Positions 55,692 through 63,421 of a stretch of DNA of 64,000 nucleotides are shown one piece after another. The position numbers and the translations under genes are program-made. The stretch's first letter is position 1. Each line of letters starts with the position of its first letter. The DNA is taken from positions 669,091 to 733,090 of the forward strand of contig NZ_FNEE01000001.1 in assembly GCF_900099905.1 (NCBI RefSeq), written 5' to 3'. Source of the DNA: Mesorhizobium muleiense. Lineage in GTDB: Bacteria > Pseudomonadota > Alphaproteobacteria > Rhizobiales > Rhizobiaceae. The notes beneath the pieces were generated by a model, which did no database searches, was not told the origin of the DNA, and saw only the letters and a program-made list of their open reading frames with translations.

Positions 55692-55991
55692 ATGAGTATG
55701 CGTCTTTCCATTGCAGCCGCTGGGTTTCTGTTGCTGGCCGGTATCGGCGCCGCTGCCGCTCCGGACGTAGTCATCGAGCCTGAACAGGAGACCGTCATCA
55801 GGGAATATGTCAAAAAGCAGCCGCTGGCATCGGTGAAAATCCCTGGAGTGGAGCTCAATATCGGCTCAACCTTGCCCGAAACCGTCGAACTTCATGAAGT
55901 CCCCGACACAAAATACCGTTACGTGGTGGTCGACAACCGGACCGTTGTGGTTGACCCGGGCACGCGCAAGATCATCAAAGTCATCGAATGA
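55692..55991 (+). CDS. DUF1236 exported protein
   Basis: A 99-aa protein: signal peptide (LSIAAAGFLLLAGIGAAAAP) and the DUF1236 domain (IREYVKKQP ... VELNIGSTLPETVELHEVPD ... YRYVVVDNRTVVVDPGTRKI). Periplasmic, probably stress-induced through the EcfG-type promoter upstream. AAGGAGGCAC is the ribosome site. Confidence 0.86.
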   Translation: MSMRLSIAAAGFLLLAGIGAAAAPDVVIEPEQETVIREYVKKQPLASVKIPGVELNIGSTLPETVELHEVPDTKYRYVVVDNRTVVVDPGTRKIIKVIE

Positions 55992-56059
55992 GCTAAGCGA
56001 CTGGACCCGCCGTGCCGAAAGGTGCGGCGGGAAGTCGAGCGACGAGGAATGTGATCACC

Positions 56060-56260
56060 ATGTCGAACCGTGAGATTGGAGCGTCGCAGGCGCTGCGAAT
56101 ACGCGTGGCTGACCTCGCTGAGAGGATGCGCGGCGCCCGGATTACCGAAAACGAACTGAAGACCTTTCGAAAGGTCGCAGCAGTCCTGGAGGACGGCAAG
56201 GGCAGAATCGATGCCGACGATTTGATTGCCGCATCCTTCGTCGTCGATCCGCCTGACTGA
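56060..56260 (+). CDS. Small hypothetical protein
   Basis: 66 aa, not recognised. Predicted helical: REIGASQALRIRVADLAERM and ENELKTFRKVAAVLEDGKGR, soluble, no signal. GACGAGG lies before the ATG. Same strand as the DUF1236 and zinc-ribbon genes, so one operon is likely. Confidence 0.55.
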   Translation: MSNREIGASQALRIRVADLAERMRGARITENELKTFRKVAAVLEDGKGRIDADDLIAASFVVDPPD

Positions 56261-56274
56261 CAAGGAGTGCTGCA

Positions 56275-56484
56275 ATGTCCCTGTCTCCCAGCCTATTCTC
56301 TGTTGGCCTGACTTTCCAATGCCCGCAGTGCAACTTCACCGTCATCAAGAACGGCCGCTGGTTTCAGGTCGTTTCCCATTACAAGTGCGAGGGATGCGGA
56401 CGCGAGATCCGGATTACCTATCCCGACAAGATTGCGATCTTCCACAAGCACGCGCACTTGGCCACGCCGCCGGGAGCGCGGTAG
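56275..56484 (+). CDS. Small zinc-ribbon protein
   Basis: 69 aa with CPQCNF and CEGCGR (two CxxC pairs 25 residues apart) that should bind one Zn. No other domain. It follows the 66-aa gene by 14 bp with an AAGGAG site. Function unknown. Confidence 0.7.
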   Translation: MSLSPSLFSVGLTFQCPQCNFTVIKNGRWFQVVSHYKCEGCGREIRITYPDKIAIFHKHAHLATPPGAR

Positions 56485-56578
56485 CTGCGGCAGATGTGCA
56501 GACCAACTCCTTCATTGCCAACTCCTTCATTGAATGTGAGCTCGAATTGCCGGACTCGAGCGCGAGTGTCATGGTGAC

Positions 56579-57871
56579 CTAGATAAACCAGGTCGCCACC
56601 AGCCCCAAAGAGGCGGAAAAGATTGCGATCGTAGTAGCCCATCCCAGGGCGTTGGTTGTCCGGCTGTTGACCTTGTCTCCCATGATCCGCCGGTTGTTCG
56701 TCATCAGCATGATAAGAAGAAGCAGTGGCGGCGTGGAAAAGCCCTGCACGATACCGGACCAGACGAGCGCCTTCATTGGGTTGAAACCCAGGAAATTCAG
56801 GCCAACAGCAATCAGCGTGAAGGCGCCGATCGCGATATAGAACTTTGGCGCCTCACGCGGCTTGGCATGAAGGCTGTGCTCCCATCCAATCGCCTGCGCC
56901 AGATCGTATGCCGCACCTGTCGTCATGACCGGAACGGCAAGGAACCCGACCCCGATCACGCCGGCCGCGAACAGTACGCCAGCGGCTGCACCAGCGAGCG
57001 GCTTGAGAGCTTCGGCTGCTTGAGCGGCGGTCTCGACGTCGTGCTCGCCGGCTTCATAGAGCGTAGACCCTGTCGACAGGATGATGAAGTACATGATGAG
57101 GTTGGAAAAAATCATGCCGATCAGGATATCGCGGCGGGAGCGGCGCAGTTCACCGTCGGTGGCACCCTTGCGCTTCTTCAGCGTCGTTCTCCCCTCGGCA
57201 ATCTCTTCCTCCACCTCCTCATTCGACTGCCAGGTGTAGAGATACGCTGAAAGGGTGGTGCCGATGATGGCCACCAGTATGGACAGGAACTCGCGGCTGA
57301 ACTGGATCTTCGGAACAAGGGTTCCCCACAGCACGGCTGCCGCATCCGGCTTCGCCATGATGGCCGAGCCGACATAGGCAAGCAGGGCCAGGGCGAGCCA
57401 GCGGAAGATGTTGCGTATGAGCGTGTAAGAGCCCCAAAGCTGGAGAGCAAAGATCGCGGCCGCGACTACAACCACAATGAGGGGAATCGGAACAGGAAGG
57501 AAGATGTTGATGGATGCAGCCATGCCGCCGAGATCGGCGGCTGCTTCGATCGTGTTGCCGATCAGCACGCCCACAAGAACAGCCCAGAGCAGCCACCGGG
57601 GGTAGAAGTCCTTGATCGCATGAAAGAGGCCGCGGCCCGAAACCTGTCCAAGCTTCGACGAGAGATACACGACAGTGTACATCATCGGCAGCGTTACAGG
57701 GGCGGTCCAAAGCAGGTCCGGGCCAAAGCGCGCTCCGGCACTTGCATAGGTACCGATCGCCGAGCAGTCGTCGTCAGCGGCGCCGGTGATAAGGCCGAGT
57801 CCAAGTGCTCGCCCTATGCCGTCTTTCTTGTCTTCCCGTGGTGAAGTGGCGTTACGATCGCGCTGCGTCAT
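56579..57871 (-). CDS. NRAMP-family divalent metal transporter, divergent
   Basis: 430 aa, about 11 helices. The TM1 metal-site motif is ITGAADDDCSAIGTYASAGA, where relatives I recall usually have DDDPS (and classical MntH has DPGN): here Cys replaces Pro. The second broken helix reads AVPVMTTGAAYDLAQAIGW. A long charged loop (EEVEEEIAEGRTTLKKRKGA) is inserted. ATG at 57871; the frame is open further upstream but not convincing. Metal specificity (Mn, Fe, Mg or Al-like) is open. Confidence 0.84.
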   Translation of the reverse strand: MTQRDRNATSPREDKKDGIGRALGLGLITGAADDDCSAIGTYASAGARFGPDLLWTAPVTLPMMYTVVYLSSKLGQVSGRGLFHAIKDFYPRWLLWAVLVGVLIGNTIEAAADLGGMAASINIFLPVPIPLIVVVVAAAIFALQLWGSYTLIRNIFRWLALALLAYVGSAIMAKPDAAAVLWGTLVPKIQFSREFLSILVAIIGTTLSAYLYTWQSNEEVEEEIAEGRTTLKKRKGATDGELRRSRRDILIGMIFSNLIMYFIILSTGSTLYEAGEHDVETAAQAAEALKPLAGAAAGVLFAAGVIGVGFLAVPVMTTGAAYDLAQAIGWEHSLHAKPREAPKFYIAIGAFTLIAVGLNFLGFNPMKALVWSGIVQGFSTPPLLLLIMLMTNNRRIMGDKVNSRTTNALGWATTIAIFSASLGLVATWFI

Positions 57872-58405
57872 TGCGGCCACGCCGCGCCAGGAGCGTAATG
57901 CGCAAGCACGACCGAAACGCCGAGAGCAATTACCCAATAAATGTACTGCAGCACGGGAGTAGATCTCATTCCGGCAAACCTCTACCGCCGTTCCAACTCC
58001 GCAATCGGCTGCTTGTTCCAGCGTCAGCAGGGTGTTCAGCGCTTGCCGTGGCCGAAGGCGCGTTCTTCGCTTTGCTGGTCGGCCGGCCCAATGGTGGGGA
58101 CAGTCTCGGTCTTGGCCATGATCGAGCCACGATTTCAATGAGCTTGGGCATCTTCCAAGCCTTTCATCTTTTGACGGAACCCTACCCGACGTTTTACGAG
58201 ATATTCTGCCGGTGTGATTGTCTGTTGGCCGATGGTGCGCCAGTCCAATGGTTCGACGCCGTGCGCGTCACATAAATGTTTGATGTTGCCAAAAGGCTTG
58301 CTCGATCGGATTGAGCTAGGGTGAGTATGGCGGCAGGAATCACAGCTTGCGCCAGCTGCCCTTAGGGCCTGGGGCAGGGCGGATCTGAACGGGGCTTTTC
58401 CACGA
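57872..58405. other. Intergenic region with IS debris
   Basis: 534 bp upstream of the NRAMP-like and SLC13 genes. The right half holds the transposase-like remnant (58140-58335); the left half shows open frames but no gene I can support. It should contain promoters for both flanking genes. Confidence 0.4.
58140..58335 (-). pseudogene. Probable IS630-type transposase 3' remnant
   Basis: On the minus strand the frame reads YSP-stop-LNPIEQAF, the hallmark end of IS630 DDE transposases (usually YSPxLNPIEQ). After a frame change it continues KPFGNIKHLCDAHGVEPLDW and RTIGQQTITPAEYL. An internal stop and the frameshift mark it as dead. No terminal repeats found. Confidence 0.5.
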
Positions 58406-59632
58406 ATGACTTTGATGGGCGCGGCGGCACTGCTGATCCTGATCCTGACCTATGCCGGCGTCGCCGTCGGTAGGTTCCCCGGCCTGCGCCTCGACCGGGC
58501 AGGCATCGCGCTGCTCGGCGGTGCGGCGATGATCGCCATCGGCGCACTCAGCCTGGAGGACGCATACCGCGCCATCAGTTTCGACACCATTACGCTGCTG
58601 CTCGGCATGATGATCGTCGTGGCGCATCTGAAGGTCTCGGGCGCTTTTCGCGCGCTCGGCGCCGTCGCCATCGAGCACGCGCACGCGCCGTTCATGCTGC
58701 TGGTGATGGTGACGCTGCTGACCGGCGTTCTGTCGGCGTTCCTGGTCAACGACGCGATCTGCCTGGTCATGGCGCCGATCGTCGTCCACGTTACCCGAGT
58801 CATCAACCGCAACCCTGTCCCCTATCTGATCGCCACCGCCACGGCGTCGAATTGCGGCAGTGTCGCCACCATCACCGGCAACCCGCAGAATATGGTCATC
58901 GGCGCGCTGTCGGGGATTTCCTATCCGGCCTTTTCGGCGGCCCTGGCGCCGGTCGCGCTGTTCGGCCTCGTTGCCGTCGTTGTCATCGTGCGCATCGTCT
59001 ATCGCGCCGAGTTCGCGCGCAAGGCCGAGCTCAGCCCCGAAGTCTATCGCGGCCGCATGTTGCCCGGCCAGGTACTCAAGGCGGTGGTGGTCTGCATCGG
59101 ACTGGCGATCGCCTTCTTTGCCGGTGTTCCGGTCGCCAAGGCGGCGCTCATCGGCGGGGCCATTCTTCTCGTGACCCGTGCCATAAAGCCGGCGCGCATC
59201 TACCGCGAGATCGACGGGCCGCTGCTGTTCATGTTCGCCGGCCTGTTCATCGTCGTCGCCGGCGCCGAGAAGACGCTGCTCACGCCCGACATCGTAGCCT
59301 CGGCAAAAGGCCTCGGGCTGGACGACGTCTGGCGGCTGTCAGGCTTCACCGCGGTGCTGTCCAACATCATGAGCAATGTTCCGGCCGTGCTGGCGCTGCG
59401 GCCGTTCATACCCGGCCTGGAAGACCCCGAGCGCGCTTGGCTGGTCGTCGCGATGAGCTCGACGCTGGCCGGCAACTTCACGCTGCTCGGTTCGGTGGCC
59501 AATCTGATCGTCGCCGAGTACGCGCGGGTCTCCGGCACGCCTCTGTCGTTCGCCGCCTTCTTCAAGGTCGGGCTGCCGCTGACGCTGGTTACGCTGCTTG
59601 CCGGGACGGCGTGGCTGGCGCTTGGGTTTTAG
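58406..59632 (+). CDS. SLC13/ArsB-NhaD superfamily anion permease
   Basis: 408 aa and about 10-11 helices. The two-fold re-entrant hairpins are visible: SAFLVNDAICLVMAPIVVHV (~115) with TATASNCGSVATITGNPQNM (~150), and LSNIMSNVPAVLALRPFIPG (~315) with AMSSTLAGNFTLLGSVANLI (~352). Such carriers move arsenite, citrate/dicarboxylates or phosphate-like anions; no ars genes are adjacent, so the substrate is unclear. Confidence 0.88.
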   Translation: MTLMGAAALLILILTYAGVAVGRFPGLRLDRAGIALLGGAAMIAIGALSLEDAYRAISFDTITLLLGMMIVVAHLKVSGAFRALGAVAIEHAHAPFMLLVMVTLLTGVLSAFLVNDAICLVMAPIVVHVTRVINRNPVPYLIATATASNCGSVATITGNPQNMVIGALSGISYPAFSAALAPVALFGLVAVVVIVRIVYRAEFARKAELSPEVYRGRMLPGQVLKAVVVCIGLAIAFFAGVPVAKAALIGGAILLVTRAIKPARIYREIDGPLLFMFAGLFIVVAGAEKTLLTPDIVASAKGLGLDDVWRLSGFTAVLSNIMSNVPAVLALRPFIPGLEDPERAWLVVAMSSTLAGNFTLLGSVANLIVAEYARVSGTPLSFAAFFKVGLPLTLVTLLAGTAWLALGF

Positions 59633-59680
59633 GCCGCCGGCGCAGCAGGCAAGGCGATTTCAGGTGCAAGCCTGATCGGA

Positions 59681-60070
59681 CTATTTGGCGTGGGTGGGCC
59701 AGAACGCCCAGATCAGCAAAGCTGCCAAAGCCAGCCAGAGCGCCACGACAAAGAACATTCCCGTCCTGCTTTGCGGGTGAGTTTCGAGCGCGGCCGCCCG
59801 CGCTCGAAACTCGTCCATCAGCGGCGGCGGAACAAGCCTTATGGCCAGGATTACGCCGAGCGGTACGATGATCAGGTCGTCGAGATAACCGAGCACCGGA
59901 ATGAAATCCGGGATCAGGTCGATTGGGGAAAGCGCATAGGCGGCTACCATTCCGGCAACGAACTTTGCAAACCAGGGCACTTGAGGATCGCGTGCGGCGA
60001 ACCACAGGGCGACGACATCAAGCTTGATGTCGCGGGCCCGGCTTTTTGCCGCTTCCAGCCATGCTTTCAT
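59681..60070 (-). CDS. YkvA/DUF1232 membrane protein
   Basis: 129 aa. DUF1232 core AAYALSPIDLIPDFIPVLGY and LDDLIIVPLGVILAIRL, then a C-terminal helix (GMFFVVALWLALAALLIWAF). Family of unknown function, sometimes tied to cell-envelope stress. ATG at 60070. Confidence 0.88.
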   Translation of the reverse strand: MKAWLEAAKSRARDIKLDVVALWFAARDPQVPWFAKFVAGMVAAYALSPIDLIPDFIPVLGYLDDLIIVPLGVILAIRLVPPPLMDEFRARAAALETHPQSRTGMFFVVALWLALAALLIWAFWPTHAK

Positions 60071-60171
60071 AGGGTCACTTTAGCACAGATTGTCGTCCGC
60101 CTGCATCCGAGCGGTTGCCGGTCGCGCAAAATCAGACCGTCCATAGCGCGTCCCAAAGGGCGCGCGGCGCT

Positions 60172-60738
60172 TTAACACTCCGACGATTCGGTGCTGCTCG
60201 GCGGCTTCGCGCCCGAAACATAGGCGTCGAGAAAGTCCTGCGAGGCGACATCGTCGGCGAGGCTCCTCAGCTTTTCGGCCGCGGCCGCCCCCAAAATCGC
60301 CTCGACGCGCCGGTTGGCCTCGACCCACACGACATATGCCTGCTGGTATCGCGCCTTGCCGAGCGGCGTCAGCACAGCATGCTTGGTTCGCCGATCGTGG
60401 GTATCGTGGCGGACCTCGACCAGACCGTCGCGCACAAGCGGCCGCAGGGCATGCGTCAGCGCTGAGATCTGGATCGCCAGGCGGCCGGCGAGGACCTGCA
60501 GCGTCGGCCCGTCCTCGCCGTAAGCGGCCGCGAGCCCATCGATCTGGCCGAGCAGAAGGGTTTGCGTTGACGTCAGCCCGGTTGGGACCAACGCCACGTC
60601 ATACAACTGGCCAAGCCGCCGCGCCGCACGGCGCAGCGACGAATTGATGCAGACGAAATCGTTCGGCATGCCGGGCGCTTCCGCGTCTGGCTCACCCCGA
60701 CCTTTTAGCGATGTGAACGATTCGGCTGTTTTTTTCAT
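60172..60738 (-). CDS. MarR-family transcriptional regulator
   Basis: 188 aa. N-terminal extension, helices SSLRRAARRLGQLYDVALVP, then the winged helix (LQVLAGRLAIQISALTHALR, LVRDGLVEVRHDTHDRRTKH, VLTPLGKARYQQA). ATG at 60738. It is divergent from an SDR gene, and palindromes GTTGAG/CTCAAC lie between, so it probably represses both. Confidence 0.87.
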   Translation of the reverse strand: MKKTAESFTSLKGRGEPDAEAPGMPNDFVCINSSLRRAARRLGQLYDVALVPTGLTSTQTLLLGQIDGLAAAYGEDGPTLQVLAGRLAIQISALTHALRPLVRDGLVEVRHDTHDRRTKHAVLTPLGKARYQQAYVVWVEANRRVEAILGAAAAEKLRSLADDVASQDFLDAYVSGAKPPSSTESSEC

Positions 60739-60750
60739 CCTTACAAAATA

Positions 60751-60823
60751 GTTGAGGGCTGAAGCATTGCAAAGGGCGCAGATTTGGCTAGTTGGTTGAG
60801 CGCTCAACATTTGAGCCCTCAAC
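60751..60823. promoter_or_regulatory. Three MarR-type palindromic half-site pairs
   Basis: GTTGAGCGCTCAAC at 60795-60808 is a perfect 14-bp palindrome. TTGAGCCCTCAAC follows at 60811-60823 and GTTGAGGGCTGAA is at 60751-60763. All share TTGAG-NN-CTCAA. They lie between divergent marR and SDR starts. Confidence 0.7.
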
Positions 60824-60839
60824 GTTCAGGAGATAACTC

Positions 60840-61640
60840 ATGTCGAACTCCGCTTCCAAGCCGATCGCCGTCGTCACCGGCGCCTCCGCCGGCATCGGCG
60901 CCGTCTATGCCGACCGCCTCGCTGCCCGTGGTTATGATCTTGTGCTCGTGGCGCGCCGCGCTGAACGCCTGAAAACCCTCTCGGCAAAGCTGTCGCGGGC
61001 CTATGGCGCCAAGGTCGAGGTGATCGGCGCCGACCTGACCAAGGAGGAGGGCTTGGCGCGTGTCGAGAAGGTGCTCGCCACCAACGCCGCCATCACCCTG
61101 CTTGTGAACAACGCCGGTAACGGCACGCTGGGATCGACGATAAACACGTCAGACGAGAATGCCGCGTCGACAATCGCGCTCAACATCACGGCGCTGACGC
61201 GCCTGACGCGAGCGGCGCTGCCGGCATTCCTGTCGCGCAACTCCGGGGCGATAATCAACATAGCCTCGGTCCTGGCGCTGCACTCGCTGCCGATCACCTC
61301 CCTCTACAGCGGCACCAAAGGTTATGTGGTGAACTTCAGCCGTGGCCTGCAGGAGGAGCTTGCCGGAACCGGCGTCAGGCTGCAGCTCGTTCTTCCTGCC
61401 GCGACCGCCACCGAATTCTACGAGTTCGCCGGCATGCCGCTTTCAGCGTTCGACCCGGCAGTGGTGATGACCGCGGAAGACATGGTCGATGCGGCCCTGG
61501 CAGGCTTCGATCAGGGTGAAGCCATCACGCTGCCGTCGGTCCACGACCGGGCGCTGTGGGAGACCTATGACGCCGCCCGCGCCACCTTGTTCGCCGCGAA
61601 GCAGACCGGCGAGCCGGCGCCTCGCTACCAGGCGGCCTGA
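60840..61640 (+). CDS. SDR-family oxidoreductase
   Basis: 266 aa. TGASAGIGAVYADRLAARGY (~14-33), NNAG (~87), and catalytic Ser/Tyr/Lys in NIASVLALHSLPITSLYSGT + KGY (Tyr ~156, Lys ~160). The family includes ketoacyl-reductase and xenobiotic dehydrogenases. AGGAGATAACTC precedes the ATG. Likely regulated by the MarR gene. Confidence 0.9.
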   Translation: MSNSASKPIAVVTGASAGIGAVYADRLAARGYDLVLVARRAERLKTLSAKLSRAYGAKVEVIGADLTKEEGLARVEKVLATNAAITLLVNNAGNGTLGSTINTSDENAASTIALNITALTRLTRAALPAFLSRNSGAIINIASVLALHSLPITSLYSGTKGYVVNFSRGLQEELAGTGVRLQLVLPAATATEFYEFAGMPLSAFDPAVVMTAEDMVDAALAGFDQGEAITLPSVHDRALWETYDAARATLFAAKQTGEPAPRYQAA

Positions 61641-61648
61641 CGCCGCCC

Positions 61649-61676
61649 GACCGCCCTGTGCGCGCGCAGGGCGGTC
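61649..61676. terminator. Hairpin between convergent SDR and cupredoxin genes
   Basis: GACCGCCCTG / CAGGGCGGTC, a perfect 10-bp stem with an 8-base loop. There is no clear T-run, but its position between two convergent stops fits a terminator. Confidence 0.55.
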
Positions 61677-61689
61677 TCCGCTGGCATGG

Positions 61690-62019
61690 CTAGGGCGACG
61701 TCACCGTCAGACGGCCTTTCATGTTGGGGTGGAAGCGGCAGAAATAGTCGAACGCTTCCGCCTTCTGAAGGATCATGCTCGCCGATGTCTTCGGCGGGAT
61801 CATCACCTCCCAGTCGCCTTTGACGGTCGCCGTGTGGGCGAACACGTCCTTGTTGACCCACTCGATCGTGTCACCGACCTTCGCCTCGATGCTTGCCGGC
61901 GAAAACACCAGCTTCTCGATCGTCACCTCAATCGTTTCGGCCTTGGCTGGTGCGGCAGCAATAGTTAGCGCCATTGCAATCCACAGATGCGGTTTCGACA
62001 CGGTTGGTGCTGCTCTCAT
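61690..62019 (-). CDS. Cupredoxin (plastocyanin/amicyanin-like)
   Basis: 109 aa with a signal peptide (IAMALTIAAAPAKAET). Type-1 copper ligands: His in FAHTATV (~residue 62), Cys and His in YFCRFHPNM (~93-97) and Met of the same motif. Its start overlaps the DUF4142 stop (ATGA), so they form an operon. It may carry electrons or copper in the periplasm. Confidence 0.9.
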   Translation of the reverse strand: MRAAPTVSKPHLWIAMALTIAAAPAKAETIEVTIEKLVFSPASIEAKVGDTIEWVNKDVFAHTATVKGDWEVMIPPKTSASMILQKAEAFDYFCRFHPNMKGRLTVTSP

Positions 62020-62540
62020 TTCAGCATGCCGGCGACATGTTCGGCATGCTGTTCATGGCCCTGGAATAGCTTCAGGCCGGTCTCCAGCAGGCTCTTCAGT
62101 TCGGCATTCTCGGCCGAGGGGATCAGCAGGGTTTCGAGCGCGCCGTTGACCTGCTTGTGATAGGCGACCTCGTTGTCGACATAGGCCTTGTCGAACGCGG
62201 CGCCGTCGAGCTTGGCGAGCTTCGCCCGTTCCTCGTCCGCCACCTTGGTCAGCGCCTTGCTGGTGGCGTTGTCCTCTGGGGTCACGTTGAGCTTCTTGAC
62301 CAGGTCAAGCGCTTGTTTGTTTACGGCTTCATGGTCTCGCACCATGTCTTTGGCGAAATCGAGAATCTCCTTGTTCTTCGATTTCTTCAGCGCTTGCACG
62401 GCCGCCTCAACGTCAAGCACGCCGGCTGTGTAGGCGATGTGGGCGATCTGCGGGTCGCTCGGCTTGTCGGAGGCTTGCGCCAACGTCGCTGCGCTGAGCA
62501 GGAAAAGCGCTGCCAGTGCGGTGGTCGATCGAATAAACAT
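62016..62540 (-). CDS. DUF4142 exported protein
   Basis: 174 aa: signal peptide (TALAALFLLSAATLAQASDK) and the ferritin-like helical DUF4142 domain (DFAKDMVRDHEAVNKQALDL, EVAYHKQVNGALETLLIPSA, FQGHEQHAEHVAGM). His/Glu-rich helices suggest metal binding. It is the first gene of the operon with the cupredoxin; an ECF-type promoter is 50-80 bp upstream. Confidence 0.88.
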   Translation of the reverse strand: MFIRSTTALAALFLLSAATLAQASDKPSDPQIAHIAYTAGVLDVEAAVQALKKSKNKEILDFAKDMVRDHEAVNKQALDLVKKLNVTPEDNATSKALTKVADEERAKLAKLDGAAFDKAYVDNEVAYHKQVNGALETLLIPSAENAELKSLLETGLKLFQGHEQHAEHVAGMLK

Positions 62541-62592
62541 GACGTTCTCCTTCGCCGGACGCGGTTGGCTCCGGGCATTTTCAGTTGACGAT

Positions 62593-62623
62593 GTTTGGAT
62601 GCCGGAAGGGGGCAAACGTTCCC
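62593..62623 (-). promoter_or_regulatory. ECF promoter for DUF4142-cupredoxin
   Basis: GGGAAC (62623-62618) and ATCCAAAC (62600-62593), 17-bp spacer, on the minus strand. It matches the promoter of the neighbouring sigma gene at 63363-63393 in both elements and spacing. Confidence 0.68.
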
Positions 62624-62638
62624 GGGAATTCGGGAAAA

Positions 62639-63319
62639 TCAGCTGGTAAAGCCAAGCCGCTGCATCACCGCGGCGGTCAGCCGTTCACACCGGCGGCCGG
62701 CGAAGGGGAAGGCATCGAGCAGCACCGGGCCGATCTGATCGGCCAGCGCCTTGCGGACTAGGGCGCGGGCTCGGTGCAGCCGGGTCTTGACGGTTTCGGG
62801 CCGCACATCGAGTAATTCGGCGGTCTCGTCTATGCTGAGACCCTCGATCACCCGCGCCACGAATACTGTCCGGTAGACATCGGGAAGTCGATCGGTCGCC
62901 CGTTCGACAAGCTCGAGGATCTGCCGTTGCGCCATCATCCGCTCCGGATCGTCGCTGGGATTGAGGGGGAACTCGATGATTTCGGCTTGTAGATTTTGCG
63001 GCATCGCTACCGTTCGCCGCCTTTTGCGCAAACGCCCAAGCGCCTCGTTGATGACGATGCGTGACGGCCATGTGGCGAGAGAGGATTCGCCGCGAAAATC
63101 CCCGAGCTGGGCAAAGGCCCTGACATAGGCCTCCTGCACGATGTCTTCAGCCTCGCTGTCGTTGCGGACGACGCTGCGGGCGATACGATAGAGTCGCTGG
63201 TTGTGCATTTTGATAATCGTGTGGAAGGCTCCGCTCTCGCGCGCCAGCGCACGGCCGACAAGCTGCATCTCGCCAGATGCGGCGGGCATGACGGTCGCAG
63301 ATATGGCCGGTTTCCTCAT
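62639..63319 (-). CDS. ECF-family RNA polymerase sigma factor
   Basis: 226 aa. Region 2 (MHNQRLYRIARSVVRNDSEA, EDIVQEAYVRAF; ~38-75) and region 4 (LPDVYRTVFVARVIEGLSID, ETAELLDVRPETVKTRLHRA; ~145-190), with a ~30-residue C-terminal tail containing CERLTAAVMQRLGF. No anti-sigma gene is adjacent. Its own promoter and that of the DUF4142 operon share the same motif, so it likely drives both. Start codon uncertain; the ATG at 63319 lacks a close ribosome site. Confidence 0.9.
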   Translation of the reverse strand: MRKPAISATVMPAASGEMQLVGRALARESGAFHTIIKMHNQRLYRIARSVVRNDSEAEDIVQEAYVRAFAQLGDFRGESSLATWPSRIVINEALGRLRKRRRTVAMPQNLQAEIIEFPLNPSDDPERMMAQRQILELVERATDRLPDVYRTVFVARVIEGLSIDETAELLDVRPETVKTRLHRARALVRKALADQIGPVLLDAFPFAGRRCERLTAAVMQRLGFTS

Positions 63320-63362
63320 CGCGAGCCAATCTCATGACCGGAAGCAAATCCTCCGATCGAAA

Positions 63363-63393
63363 CATTGGACGGGCTAACCGCGAAAAGGTTCCC
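63363..63393 (-). promoter_or_regulatory. ECF autoregulatory promoter
   Basis: GGGAAC (63393-63388), 17-bp spacer and GTCCAATG (63370-63363), minus strand, about 45 bp before the sigma gene start. Same form as the promoter at 62593-62623. Confidence 0.68.
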
Positions 63394-63421
63394 GAACATT
63401 TTTCCCGGCGGCCGGCACCGC

